64,000 bases of DNA from Flagellimonas pacifica. Lineage in GTDB: Bacteria > Bacteroidota > Bacteroidia > Flavobacteriales > Flavobacteriaceae. A program made the translations under genes and the position numbers. Where the stretch lies: contig NZ_OBEH01000001.1 of the NCBI RefSeq assembly GCF_900215465.1, positions 868,001 to 932,000 of the forward strand. The letters run 5' to 3'. Every line of letters starts with the position of its first letter. Positions within the stretch are counted from its first letter, which is position 1. Below, piece after piece: positions 1-8,445 of this stretch. The notes beneath the pieces are model-generated. The model made no database searches. It saw nothing but the letters and a program-made list of their open reading frames with translations, and had not been told where the DNA came from.

Positions 1-2
1 AA

Positions 3-1229
3 ATGAAGCCCAAGAGCATTGCGGTATTCAATTCCAATGATATTTATCCAATTAGTGCGGACAGCACCATGCCTTTTGAACAGCATCGGGATACTTTGTA
101 TTTGAGCGGAGCAGATCAAGAAGAAACCATATTGTTGCTTTTTCCGGATGCGATGGACAAAAAGCACCATGAAATTTTATTTGTTAGGGAGACTAATGAG
201 CATATTGCTGTTTGGGAAGGAGCAAAGCTTACCAAAGAACAAGCCACCGAAGTTTCAGGCATTGAAACTATTTATTGGTTGACGGATTTTGATAAGGTCT
301 TTTTTGATTTGATGACAGAAGCCGATACCATTTATTTCAACACCAATGAGCATTATCGCCAAGCAGTGGTAACTCAAACCCGCGAAGATCGTTTTATTGA
401 AAAATGCAAAAAAGACTTTCCGGCACATCAATGGGCAAAAAGTAATCCAATACTTCAACATATTAGAGGGGTAAAAGAACCTGAAGAAATTGCTTTGATG
501 CAGCGAGCTTGTGATATTACCGAAAAAGGATTCAGAAGAATTTTGGAGTTTACAAAACCTGGTGTTTGGGAATATGAAATGGAGGCAGAGTTTTTGCACG
601 AATTTGTTCGGAACCGTTCCAAAGGTTTTGCTTACACCCCAATTATTGCAGCAGGGAACAATGCCAACGTACTGCATTATATTGAAAATAATCAACAAGT
701 AAAAGATGGGGATTTGATTTTGATGGATTTGGCAGCGGAATATGCCAATTATGCCAGTGATATGACTCGTACCATTCCCGCAAACGGAAAATTCACAGAT
801 CGACAAAGAGCAGTTTATAATGCGGTGTTTAGAGTGAAGAACGAAGCAACCAAAATGTTGGTGCCAGGAGTTATTTGGGCTGAATACCACAAAGAAGTGG
901 GCAAGATTATGACTTCAGAATTATTGGGATTGAACTTGTTGGACAAGGCCGATGTTCAAAATGAGAATGCTAATTGGCCAGCTTATAAAAAGTACTTCAT
1001 GCATGGCACAAGCCACCATATTGGGCTGGATACTCACGATTATGGTGAGTTAAAAACCCCCATGAAGGCTAATATGGTATTTACGGTAGAACCCGGAATT
1101 TATATTCCAGATGAAGGATTTGGTGTGCGTTTGGAGGATGATGTGGTCATTCAAGAAAGTGGAGAGCCCCTTAACTTAATGCAGAACATTCCTATTGAAG
1201 CAGAAGAAATCGAGGAGTTGATGAACTAG
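3..1229 (+). CDS. pepP: Xaa-Pro aminopeptidase (aminopeptidase P), probably 5'-truncated by the window
   Basis: Metallopeptidase of the pita-bread fold (M24B) that removes an N-terminal residue preceding proline. The visible 408 residues contain all five expected metal ligands: D242 and D253 in the LMDLAAEYANYASDMTRT segment, H334 in HGTSHH, E363 in VEPGIY and E378 in RLEDD. Family members usually carry about 20 more N-terminal residues, and the ORF begins 2 bases from the window edge. The ATG at 3 is therefore probably an internal Met and the true start lies upstream (inference). The stop is only 2 bases from the ATG of the Crp/Fnr gene, so the two are probably co-transcribed. Confidence 0.93.
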   Translation: MKPKSIAVFNSNDIYPISADSTMPFEQHRDTLYLSGADQEETILLLFPDAMDKKHHEILFVRETNEHIAVWEGAKLTKEQATEVSGIETIYWLTDFDKVFFDLMTEADTIYFNTNEHYRQAVVTQTREDRFIEKCKKDFPAHQWAKSNPILQHIRGVKEPEEIALMQRACDITEKGFRRILEFTKPGVWEYEMEAEFLHEFVRNRSKGFAYTPIIAAGNNANVLHYIENNQQVKDGDLILMDLAAEYANYASDMTRTIPANGKFTDRQRAVYNAVFRVKNEATKMLVPGVIWAEYHKEVGKIMTSELLGLNLLDKADVQNENANWPAYKKYFMHGTSHHIGLDTHDYGELKTPMKANMVFTVEPGIYIPDEGFGVRLEDDVVIQESGEPLNLMQNIPIEAEEIEELMN

Positions 1230-1231
1230 TA

Positions 1232-1792
1232 ATGCATCCACTAAGACAACATATTGAGGAGTTAGTTCACTTAACCGATACGGAATTTGATGTTGTTCTG
1301 AGTCATTTTGAACAAGTAAAAAAGCGCAAACACCAATACATTGTCCAAGAAGGTGATTTTGTAAACAGAGAATATTGGGTGATCAAGGGGTGTTTGAAGA
1401 GTTGTTTTTTTGACGATAATGGAAAAGAACATATACTCCAGTTTGGAATGGAAAATTGGTGGATTACAGATTATGAATCCTTCATTAAGAAAACACCATC
1501 AAAAATAGCGATTGATTGCCTTGAAGATTGTGACCTCTTGTACATTTCCTATGAAAATCGAGAGAAATTAACTGCCCAAATGCATAAAATGGAGCGCTTT
1601 TGGGCCAAAAAAAGCAAATACGGCAGAATAGCGCTACAAAAAAGAATATTATCCCTTTTAAAAAACTCAGCAAAAGAACGCTACAATCTTCTTTTGGAAG
1701 AATACCCGAAACTTTTTCAACGTGTTCCCAAAAAGTTGATAGCTGCTTACCTAGGCGTTTCCAGAGAAACCCTGAGTAGATTATCCTCCTAA
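1232..1792 (+). CDS. Crp/Fnr family transcriptional regulator
   Basis: A 186-residue protein with an N-terminal cyclic-nucleotide-binding-like beta-roll (about residues 25-115; IVQEGDFVNREYWVIKGCLK) and a C-terminal winged helix ending in LIAAYLGVSRETLSRL, the recognition helix typical of this family in Bacteroidota. The ligand is unknown; most flavobacterial members lack proven cAMP binding. It begins 2 bases after the pepP stop. A perfect TGTGA-N6-TCACA palindrome lies 26 bp after its stop, upstream of the tautomerase operon, and is an obvious candidate target. No FNR-type Cys cluster is seen. Confidence 0.88.
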   Translation: MHPLRQHIEELVHLTDTEFDVVLSHFEQVKKRKHQYIVQEGDFVNREYWVIKGCLKSCFFDDNGKEHILQFGMENWWITDYESFIKKTPSKIAIDCLEDCDLLYISYENREKLTAQMHKMERFWAKKSKYGRIALQKRILSLLKNSAKERYNLLLEEYPKLFQRVPKKLIAAYLGVSRETLSRLSS

Positions 1793-1817
1793 TACTTCTT
1801 CAAATTTTATTTCCTCG

Positions 1818-1835
1818 ATGTGACTTATATCACAT
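1818..1835. promoter_or_regulatory. CRP/FNR-type operator palindrome
   Basis: ATGTGA-CTTATA-TCACAT: both 6-base arms match perfectly, giving the canonical TGTGA-N6-TCACA CRP consensus. An extra TGTGA half site lies at 1842-1846. It falls in the intergenic gap between the Crp/Fnr gene and the tautomerase gene. If the -7 candidate at 1879-1886 is used, the palindrome is centred roughly 66 bp before the transcription start, a class I activator position. Confidence 0.7.
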
Positions 1836-1878
1836 TGAATCTGTGATATATCTCCTTTCTATCTTTTTTGCTCTACTG

Positions 1879-1886
1879 GATCTTTG
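1879..1886 (+). promoter_or_regulatory. Candidate -7 promoter element for the tautomerase operon
   Basis: GATCTTTG matches the Bacteroidota TAnnTTTG -7 consensus with one mismatch and sits 23 bp upstream of the tautomerase ATG. No convincing -33 TTTG is seen at the normal distance, which would fit an activator-dependent promoter. Confidence 0.4.
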
Positions 1887-1909
1887 TATGGTAATTTAAA
1901 AATAAAAAT

Positions 1910-2104
1910 ATGCCATATGTAAACATTAAGGTTACTGATGAACAGGTAACTACAGCGCAAAAAAGACAATTGATTGAAGGGGTAACACAATTGCTAGTGG
2001 ACATTCTAAACAAGAATGCACAAACTACTCACGTGGTTATTGATGAGGTGCCCATGGGAAATTGGGGGCATAACGGAAAACAATATAAGGGAACGAAAAG
2101 TTAG
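1910..2104 (+). CDS. 4-oxalocrotonate tautomerase family protein
   Basis: A 64-residue protein, the normal length for 4-oxalocrotonate tautomerase-like monomers. The sequence begins MPYVNIKVTDEQV, so removal of Met exposes the catalytic N-terminal proline that acts as general base in keto-enol tautomerisation. The substrate cannot be read from the sequence. It is the first gene of a short operon: the SDR ATG follows its stop by 1 base, and the NTF2-like gene comes next. The start is preceded by an A-rich tract rather than a Shine-Dalgarno, as usual in this phylum. Confidence 0.88.
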   Translation: MPYVNIKVTDEQVTTAQKRQLIEGVTQLLVDILNKNAQTTHVVIDEVPMGNWGHNGKQYKGTKS

Positions 2105-2105
2105 A

Positions 2106-2852
2106 ATGATGAAAAACAGAACGATAATTATTACTGGGGCATCAACAGGGATTGGCAAAGAAACAGCCAAATATTTTTTGGATAAAGGCTATAATTTGGT
2201 GATGAACTCTTCAAATGAAGAGAACCTTAAAGACACATATAAAGCTTTTGGCTCTCCATCAAACGCAATTTGTTTTGCTGGAGATGTAAGTAAACCAGAA
2301 ACAGGAAAACAATTGGCTGCCTTGGCTCTTGAAAAGTTTGGAAGGATTGATGTCTTAATCAACAATGCAGGAGTTTTTTCACCTAAACCTTTTCTTGAAG
2401 TAACTAAATCAGATTTAGAATGCTTTTGGAAAATAAATCTTTTGGGAACATATTTTACGTCCCAAGCGGTTATTCCACAAATGGTGAAACAGCAAGGAGG
2501 TTCCGTTATCAACATCGGAACCGTTTTAGTAGATCATGCCATAGGTGGTTTTCCTGCTACCGCCCCATTGACCAGCAAGGGAGCCATTCATGCTTTAACC
2601 AGACAGTTGGCGGCTGAATTTGGGAAAGACAATATTAAGGTGAACACTATTGCTCCAGGAATTATTAGAAGCCCATTACAGGGAAAAATGGGTATTGAAG
2701 ATGTAGATAGTTTATCAGGGCTTCATTTATTGAACAGGATTGGTGAAGCTCAAGAAGTAGCCGAAGCTGCTCATTATCTGGCCACCTCAGATTTTGTAAC
2801 GGGAGAAACCATTAATGTAGCAGGAGGGCATACTATAGGCCATTCAATTTAA
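2106..2852 (+). CDS. SDR-family oxidoreductase lacking the catalytic Tyr
   Basis: Short-chain dehydrogenase/reductase fold, 248 residues from the ATG at 2106, which sits 1 base after the tautomerase stop; upstream in-frame starts would overlap that gene. Seen: the cofactor motif TGASTGIG (residues 10-17), NNAG (86-89), structural Asn N111, and PG after the active site (NTIAPGIIRSPL). The usual YxxxK is absent: Lys is K158, but the position four before it is Pro (PLTSK), and the Ser position appears to be T139. Cofactor binding is expected, while classical Tyr-based proton transfer is not. Related Tyr-less SDRs are, from memory, found next to tautomerases. Confidence 0.85.
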   Translation: MMKNRTIIITGASTGIGKETAKYFLDKGYNLVMNSSNEENLKDTYKAFGSPSNAICFAGDVSKPETGKQLAALALEKFGRIDVLINNAGVFSPKPFLEVTKSDLECFWKINLLGTYFTSQAVIPQMVKQQGGSVINIGTVLVDHAIGGFPATAPLTSKGAIHALTRQLAAEFGKDNIKVNTIAPGIIRSPLQGKMGIEDVDSLSGLHLLNRIGEAQEVAEAAHYLATSDFVTGETINVAGGHTIGHSI

Positions 2853-2864
2853 AAAAATAGGATA

Positions 2865-3233
2865 ATGTATAAGGAGAATAGATTGGAAATAGAGTTGTTG
2901 ATAACCAGTTACTTTAAAGGTGTTTATAATGGGGAAGTTGATAAACTTGAAAAGTGCTTCCATAACAACTTATACCTTTACGGAGATATTAAAGGTGAAG
3001 ATTATCTAAAAAGTAAATATGAATATATTGAAGGAGTAAAAAGCAGAAAAAGCCCTAGTAACCTGAAAGAGAAGTTCAATATGAATATTATTGGACTTGA
3101 CATTTTAGGCAAGGTGGCCATGGCAAAAGTACATCTACCTTTCTCGGGATATAATTATTATGATTATCTATCCATGGCCAAAATTAATGGCAAATGGATT
3201 ATTGTCAATAAAATATTCACACATGTTGAATAG
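2865..3233 (+). CDS. NTF2-like protein (putative lumazine-binding family)
   Basis: A 122-residue NTF2-like fold: an initial helix (IELLITSYFKGVYNGEVDKLEKCFH) followed by beta strands ending in the typical KINGKWIIVNKIFTH. Such proteins bind small hydrophobic ligands or act as accessory enzymes; no substrate is evident. No signal peptide, so cytoplasmic. It follows the SDR stop by 12 bases and closes the tautomerase-SDR operon, before a strong hairpin at 3264-3294. Confidence 0.78.
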   Translation: MYKENRLEIELLITSYFKGVYNGEVDKLEKCFHNNLYLYGDIKGEDYLKSKYEYIEGVKSRKSPSNLKEKFNMNIIGLDILGKVAMAKVHLPFSGYNYYDYLSMAKINGKWIIVNKIFTHVE

Positions 3234-3263
3234 ACAATGATTCTGGATTCAAAATAAGATTGA

Positions 3264-3294
3264 AAAGCGGCTTGGGTTTTCCTAAAGCCGCTTT
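3264..3294 (+). terminator. Hairpin terminator after the tautomerase-SDR-NTF2 operon
   Basis: Perfect 10-bp stem, AAAGCGGCTT (3264-3273) with AAGCCGCTTT (3285-3294), and an 11-base loop. It starts 30 bases after the NTF2-like stop. The downstream arm ends in TTT and is followed by a T-rich tract. Confidence 0.75.
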
Positions 3295-3334
3295 GTAATT
3301 TGTGTTAAATTAGGGCTATATTAATGAGCAATAA

Positions 3335-3520
3335 ATGGAATATAAAATGAAACCAATTTTATTTTTAATTCAACAGCCTGATATTGAGGAGAAAATGAAA
3401 GAGGCTCCGGACAGCGCCTATGAAATTGGGGTGGTTATTGGATCATATCTTCCGTTTGTGATTTTGGCAGGCATTGCCTACGCCATTTATTATTACAATA
3501 AAAAAAAGAGAGGGTCTTGA
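3335..3520 (+). CDS. Small single-pass membrane protein, function unknown
   Basis: A 61-residue ORF (57 if started at the ATG at 3347, giving MKPILFLIQQPD). It has one clear transmembrane helix (about residues 31-51, IGVVIGSYLPFVILAGIAYA) followed by a basic tail NKKKRGS, which predicts a cytoplasmic C terminus. No known domain is recognised. It stands alone between a terminator and a 213-bp gap. Composition and a stop soon after the basic tail make it a plausible real gene. Confidence 0.6.
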   Translation: MEYKMKPILFLIQQPDIEEKMKEAPDSAYEIGVVIGSYLPFVILAGIAYAIYYYNKKKRGS

Positions 3521-3733
3521 TTAATTAAAAGGGCGGATTTGTCTGTTTGCAAATATCATCTGCCAACCCTTGGAGGCTATTCTCCATAAAAATTTGAAGG
3601 GGCTATTGCTTTTTCATATAGACTGTCGCCAAGTCAGTTTTAGAGTTTGTAAATCCAGAAAGCACTTTCGTCAATTTGGCATAGATGATTAAATCAATAT
3701 TTCCGAAGTTCATTTATTGATAACTCAAATACA

Positions 3734-5260
3734 ATGGACGATAAGAGGGCTGAACGCATCAAAAAGAAATTGGAAAAGTATCTAGCTATTTATGATCTTC
3801 CTCAACATAATGCTGGGTCATACCACTTAAATTGGAATCCTCCTTCAATATCTACGGCTAATATTGGGCGTATAGAACAATTCTATAACCTTGATTTGCC
3901 AGTAGAATACAAATCTTTTTTGAATAAAATTGGAAACGGGGGCCTAGGGCCTACCTATTACCCTTTATTCTCCTTACAGTTGAGTATTTTAAAATCCAGT
4001 ATAAAAGATATTCAAAAACCTTTCCCTTTGCACGGGACCTGGTTGAGGTGTGGTACAAGGGAAAATTATTATGCTGATTGGGAAGAAGGTGACCCATCAT
4101 ATGAGCAATGTTTTGAGAAGGATAAGAATGACCTTCTCTGGGCCAAATTGGTGAACGAGGATGACCAAATGGATGATTATATATATGATTTAAAGGGAGA
4201 GGATGAAGAAACGGATGGAACCCTGTTCATTGGAGAGTCAGGTTGTGGAATAAACTTTCACCTTGTGCTGAATGGTAAACACAAAGGCGAAGTATGGAAC
4301 TGTAGGGATGGAGGCATGGGACCGGTATCTTCTGATTTTTTATCATTTATTGAAGAATGGCTGGATAATCGTTTAGAAGAAGAGAACCAACATAGCATAC
4401 GTTACTATATCGACATGCACGACTTAAAAAAGGCCAGGCAGATTTTGAACAAAATAAAAACTTGGGAAGACCCTATTAATAATAGCGGTCATTTGGATGT
4501 TATGGAAGCTTTGATAGTGGCAAAGGAAAAAGGTGAAGGCTACAGAGTTTCGGGTTTGGAGAAAATTTTAAATGAAGAAGCTCCCGTTGTAAGAGTGAAC
4601 GATCTCCTTAAATCTTGTACAGATCAATTCCATTGGGCCCTATATTCCACATTAAAGGAATTCACACATCTGGAATTTCAAGAAAACAAGCGCAAATTAC
4701 TGGATAACGAAATTTTTAAGTGGGAGTTTGATTATGCACTTGGTGAAGCAAATAAAATACTGTCCCTTATTCCCAAGTGTAACCCTATCCTTTATGCTGT
4801 TTCACTTTTCTATTTGGAAATGGAAGATTTTGTGAATTTTAATGAATGGTTCAAAAAAATAGAGTGCAACAGTTATTATATTGAAAATATGAAAGGGTGC
4901 CTTGCTTTAGAGAACAAGGACTTTGAATTGGCCCGGCAATGCTTTGAAAAATCACGCTCTCTAAAAGAAGGCTGGCTGCCTTCGTTGAGCAATCTTGGTT
5001 TGTCTTATGCATATTTGGGGAAGTATGATGAATCTAAAAAACTGTTCAACCAAGTGATAGAGCATGACCCAAATTATGAATGGTCTTATGTGGGGTTGGC
5101 AATAAATAACCTATTGCAGAACAAAATACCAGAAGCCATTAAAGAACTCAAGATTGCCGTTGCTGAAAAAGGGCATGAACCATGGAGGGTAGTTAAGGAT
5201 CCAATTTGGATTAAATGTTATGGAAATTCAGAGTTTCAAAGATTATTGGGAGAGTTGTAA
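3734..5260 (+). CDS. SUKH (SMI1/KNR4) domain protein with C-terminal TPR repeats
   Basis: A 508-residue soluble protein. Residues about 40-210 look like a SUKH/SMI1-KNR4 domain (RIEQFYNLDLPVEYKSFL, later GTLFIGESGCG and GEVWNCRDGGMGP). The C-terminal third (about 380-490) has TPR-like helices, for example LSNLGLSYAYLGKYDESKKL. SUKH domains are known mainly as immunity proteins of polymorphic-toxin systems, and also as protein-interaction modules. No toxin gene is visible next to it, so an immunity role is only a possibility. The neighbours are unrecognised short genes. Confidence 0.75.
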   Translation: MDDKRAERIKKKLEKYLAIYDLPQHNAGSYHLNWNPPSISTANIGRIEQFYNLDLPVEYKSFLNKIGNGGLGPTYYPLFSLQLSILKSSIKDIQKPFPLHGTWLRCGTRENYYADWEEGDPSYEQCFEKDKNDLLWAKLVNEDDQMDDYIYDLKGEDEETDGTLFIGESGCGINFHLVLNGKHKGEVWNCRDGGMGPVSSDFLSFIEEWLDNRLEEENQHSIRYYIDMHDLKKARQILNKIKTWEDPINNSGHLDVMEALIVAKEKGEGYRVSGLEKILNEEAPVVRVNDLLKSCTDQFHWALYSTLKEFTHLEFQENKRKLLDNEIFKWEFDYALGEANKILSLIPKCNPILYAVSLFYLEMEDFVNFNEWFKKIECNSYYIENMKGCLALENKDFELARQCFEKSRSLKEGWLPSLSNLGLSYAYLGKYDESKKLFNQVIEHDPNYEWSYVGLAINNLLQNKIPEAIKELKIAVAEKGHEPWRVVKDPIWIKCYGNSEFQRLLGEL

Positions 5261-5428
5261 TGGCGATATTCAATAAAAACAAAAGTAACCTCCTTCTTGC
5301 TATATCAAATGTAAATACAGCTCTGTATCTCCATATGGCTGATTCATCAATTTAGTATTGGTTTTTTTGAACGAGCTTTTGAAATTCACGCGGTAACCAA
5401 TAAAATTAACCCTTTAAAACTTTCAATA

Positions 5429-6160
5429 ATGAAAAAACTATTTATCCTACTTGCTATTTTATTTGCAAATGTTTCATGTAAAAACAATTCTGAAATTTCA
5501 AAAGATGGTGAACCATTAACATCAAATAAAACAATAGATGAGAGTGTTTATGATAACGTAGAGGGTCAATCAGATACCTTCCTCAAAATTCAAATAAATG
5601 GTCAAGAAATGAAAGGAGTGGGTTGCATTTTTAAAGGAGCGGGTATGAGTGTCACAGGCTTGGTAAATGAGTTCAATTTTAGTTTCCCCGCAAGTGCATT
5701 TGGCGAAAAGGATGCTGAATTAAACTTTAGTTGGACCAAAAAGACACTTCCGGCTGAGTTAAAATTGGGGAGTTACAACATAAAAGGGATTGAAAGCGAC
5801 CAAGATTTTTTTGAGAACAACAAAGAGGATATGTTCTATTGTAAGGCATCAACAATAAATGTATATAAAAAAGTTGTTGAAGAATATGGAGAATTGGATA
5901 AGGAGTTATTATCTCAATTTATACCTTTTGATTTTGCCGTAATCCCTAATGAAAAAAACAAATTCAATATTGAATCGATAGAACAAGTTAACGGAGCTGA
6001 AGAATTCACCGAAATTTCTAATGGAAAGGGAATTAGAAACAATGTCCTTTTAGTAAAAGGGAGTTTGTATATAAAATTGATGCAAGTATCTTCTAAAAAA
6101 GAATTTGTGGTTAGTGCCAAATTCAAATCAGAATATGACTATAATTATTCCGACTTTTAA
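5429..6160 (+). CDS. Hypothetical lipoprotein
   Basis: A 243-residue protein with a type II signal peptide (MKKLFILLAILFANVSC, lipobox Cys C17), followed by a disordered Ser/Asn/Asp-rich linker and a beta-rich domain (FLKIQINGQEMKGVGCIFKGAG; later LLVKGSLYIKL). The fold hints at the DUF6252/calycin-like lipoproteins of flavobacteria, but I cannot assign it. Probably anchored in the outer membrane facing either side. It lies in the accessory islet after the SUKH gene. Confidence 0.68.
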   Translation: MKKLFILLAILFANVSCKNNSEISKDGEPLTSNKTIDESVYDNVEGQSDTFLKIQINGQEMKGVGCIFKGAGMSVTGLVNEFNFSFPASAFGEKDAELNFSWTKKTLPAELKLGSYNIKGIESDQDFFENNKEDMFYCKASTINVYKKVVEEYGELDKELLSQFIPFDFAVIPNEKNKFNIESIEQVNGAEEFTEISNGKGIRNNVLLVKGSLYIKLMQVSSKKEFVVSAKFKSEYDYNYSDF

Positions 6161-6485
6161 AACAAAAGCGTTGGGCAGTATTCCTAACCAACAAGTATCA
6201 TATAAATCACCCTCTTTTTTGTTGTATTAAATTCCCCAACACAAAACCACTAAGGTGGTAGCAATATTCATTCTAGATAGGGTTTTCTGCAGAGATACAT
6301 TTAACTTGTGTTAGCTGTGTACGGTCAAGGTTTATCAATTATAAATAAGGTGTGGTCATTCCATATATACAATTCATCAATTGAGAGGTGGCTTGTATGA
6401 CAAAATCTGCGAGTTTTGATGTTCAATGATGATTATTCATTGAACAATAAACAAAAGTATTTTACACTGAATATGGCGATTTATA
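6161..6485. other. Gene-free interval of 325 bp with short hairpins
   Basis: No ORF with convincing features on either strand. Two inverted repeats are visible: ACCAC-TAAG-GTGGT at 6246-6259 and a perfect 10-bp stem at 6420-6429/6437-6446 (TGTTCAATGA / TCATTGAACA, 7-base loop). The second sits 40 bp before the next gene and could be an operator or a leader hairpin. Nothing else is recognised. Confidence 0.6.
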
Positions 6486-6836
6486 ATGTGCAAGGATTGT
6501 TTTTTGAATGAAATACTCAAATTCGAATCTCAATCAGATTTTGAAGAATTTGAATTTGAGCTGTTAGAGAAGGTGAGTGTTGGGAAAGTCACGGTATTTG
6601 ATATTGAAGATGATTTAAATATATTCAACTTCGAAAACTACTATCAGTGTAACTCTTGTGCTGAGAATTGGATAATGTCAGCTCCCAATTATACTTGTAA
6701 AGGCTATTTTTTAATTCAAAAAAATGCTATCAAGTATCATAAAAAGTTGAAGACAATTGATGATGGAAAATTGGTGGGCTGTTGTTTTATATCAGCAGTA
6801 TTCTTATTTATTATTCTGTGGCACATCATAATGTAA
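6486..6836 (+). CDS. Hypothetical Cys-rich membrane-anchored protein
   Basis: A 116-residue protein. The N terminus has a CxxC pair (MCKDC), mid-protein there is a second pair (YYQCNSCAENW), so a zinc or rubredoxin-like knuckle is possible. The C-terminal 20 residues (GCCFISAVFLFIILWHIIM) form one transmembrane helix, suggesting a tail-anchored protein with its domain in the cytoplasm. No family recognised. It is unusually AT-rich and shares the islet with the SUKH-TPR protein. Confidence 0.6.
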   Translation: MCKDCFLNEILKFESQSDFEEFEFELLEKVSVGKVTVFDIEDDLNIFNFENYYQCNSCAENWIMSAPNYTCKGYFLIQKNAIKYHKKLKTIDDGKLVGCCFISAVFLFIILWHIIM

Positions 6837-6877
6837 TATTGCGCATAAAATATTTATTCTATTGATAGTGCGCAATA
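6837..6877. repeat. Inverted repeat between convergent genes
   Basis: Perfect 9-bp arms, TATTGCGCA (6837-6845) and TGCGCAATA (6869-6877), around a 23-base AT-rich loop. It begins directly after the stop of the Cys-rich protein gene and precedes the convergent brnQ end. A bidirectional termination structure is possible, but the loop is long for an intrinsic terminator. Confidence 0.4.
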
Positions 6878-6896
6878 AGTGTCATGCTAATGCCAA

Positions 6897-8168
6897 TCAC
6901 CTTCTTTTGTGCTGTACCAAGTTGACAATAGTAAAAACTATCAAAGCTGGCAATACCCATCCCATATGATACTCCCTTAAGGGAATCCATGATGTAAAAG
7001 CAGTAGTTGAATCTCCATGGCCAATACTGACCAAAAAATCTGGGATACTAAAAAGCACAGTTGCCGTTACTACCCATTTAAAAATTTTGGGAGAAGCATA
7101 TGTGTCGGGAACTACGTTCAGTAGAATCAAAACAATGGTTATGGGGTAAATAAACATGAGGGCAGGAATGGCCACAGCTATAATGTAACCCACGTTAAAC
7201 TGCCCCATTAATACACCCAAAACACACCCAACAATAGCTGTGATTTGATAGGCCAAGGGAGAATCGTTAAATCTACCCTTTATAAAATCTGCTGTTCCGG
7301 TTATAATGCCAACCGCAGTGGTAAAACAAGCAAGGCCAACCAAAATGCTCAACCCTAAATTGGCTGTGTTCCCTAGTGTCTCTGTGCTGATTGCACTTAA
7401 AAGTCCAGTTCGGGAAATACTGGAATCAAAAGAATCATGGAACAATGCTCCTGTAAAAATGAGTCCTGCATAGATTAGGAAAAGGCCCAACCCGGCAAAC
7501 CAACCTGCTTTTCTGATTAAACCTTTTTTAACCTCATAGGAAGCTGAATTTTCCTTTATATTGATGGAAATAATTATAACCCCACCAACTACAACCGCAC
7601 CAATAGCGTCAAAAGTTTGGTAACCTTCCAAAACACCATGACTAAATGGGCTTTTGAACTGGGTTGGACCAAAGATAAAATCAATATTAAAAATGGTGGC
7701 ACCTATTATCAGTAGTAGAACAATTAAAATTCCTGGTGTTAGAAACTTGCCCACAACATCCAAGATTTTGGAGCGGTTAACTACAAAAACATAGACTAAG
7801 GCAAAATAAATGATACTTGTAAGTAAGTATGATGAATTCCAAATGGGCTGTATGGCCATTTCATGTGTAACCGATGCTGTTCTTGGAGACGGCAATGCTA
7901 TGGATATGGCATACACAATATAACAATATATCAAACTGAAGGTTGGAGAGACCTTTTTTGCAAAATCGAACATAGTGCCTTGTAATTTTGCATGCGCCAA
8001 AATACCCAATATGGGTATAAGGACGGCAGAGAGACAAAATCCAAAGGCAACTAACCACCATAAGTCACCAGATTTAAAACCTAATTGTGGAGGTAGAATT
8101 AAATTTCCTGCGCCAAAGAACAGGGAGAAAAGTGCAAAAGCGGTTATGGCGATATTTTTTTTACTCAT
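6897..8168 (-). CDS. brnQ: Branched-chain amino acid transport system II carrier protein
   Basis: A 423-residue integral membrane protein with about twelve hydrophobic helices, a sodium-coupled Leu/Ile/Val symporter of the LIVCS family. The N terminus (ITAFALFSLFFGAGNLILPPQLG) is the family signature, with the unwound first helix that binds sodium and substrate. Length and helix count are normal. The start ATG at 8168 is preceded by an AT-rich untranslated region. Monocistronic; several TCATCGA-like repeats lie upstream (8212-8275). Confidence 0.93.
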   Translation of the reverse strand: MSKKNIAITAFALFSLFFGAGNLILPPQLGFKSGDLWWLVAFGFCLSAVLIPILGILAHAKLQGTMFDFAKKVSPTFSLIYCYIVYAISIALPSPRTASVTHEMAIQPIWNSSYLLTSIIYFALVYVFVVNRSKILDVVGKFLTPGILIVLLLIIGATIFNIDFIFGPTQFKSPFSHGVLEGYQTFDAIGAVVVGGVIIISINIKENSASYEVKKGLIRKAGWFAGLGLFLIYAGLIFTGALFHDSFDSSISRTGLLSAISTETLGNTANLGLSILVGLACFTTAVGIITGTADFIKGRFNDSPLAYQITAIVGCVLGVLMGQFNVGYIIAVAIPALMFIYPITIVLILLNVVPDTYASPKIFKWVVTATVLFSIPDFLVSIGHGDSTTAFTSWIPLREYHMGWVLPALIVFTIVNLVQHKRR

Positions 8169-8445
8169 ATATTGTTAATAATTTTTTGTTAAAATAAATC
8201 AAAATATTATATTTCGATGTTGTATTTCGGCGAAGGAATCCAACTTTTGGTCGATGAGCATGCATTTCATCGAAAAAACACCTTCCCAAATCAGCAAGTA
8301 AAATAAAAAGTTATTAACAGGCGTTGCATAAGTAAGTCCAAATTCTAAAATATTAATCGTATAAAATAAAATTACAGTATAATGTTTTAGCATTCTTCGA
8401 TCCCCAAATCGTAACCAATGCTTCCCCCAAGACAAAACCCAACTT

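Noticed and set aside
255..890. A 211-residue minus-strand ORF inside pepP
   Set aside because: Antisense to a well-supported metallopeptidase, rich in Cys/Phe/Ile from antisense codon bias.
2016..2105. Extended N terminus of the SDR from an upstream ATG
   Set aside because: It overlaps the tautomerase gene and adds residues absent in SDRs; the ATG at 2106 gives a normal N terminus.
3603..3713. A 36-codon minus-strand ORF in the gap between the small membrane protein and the SUKH gene
   Set aside because: No homologous pattern recognised and the gap is AT-rich; could be a gene remnant but cannot be shown.
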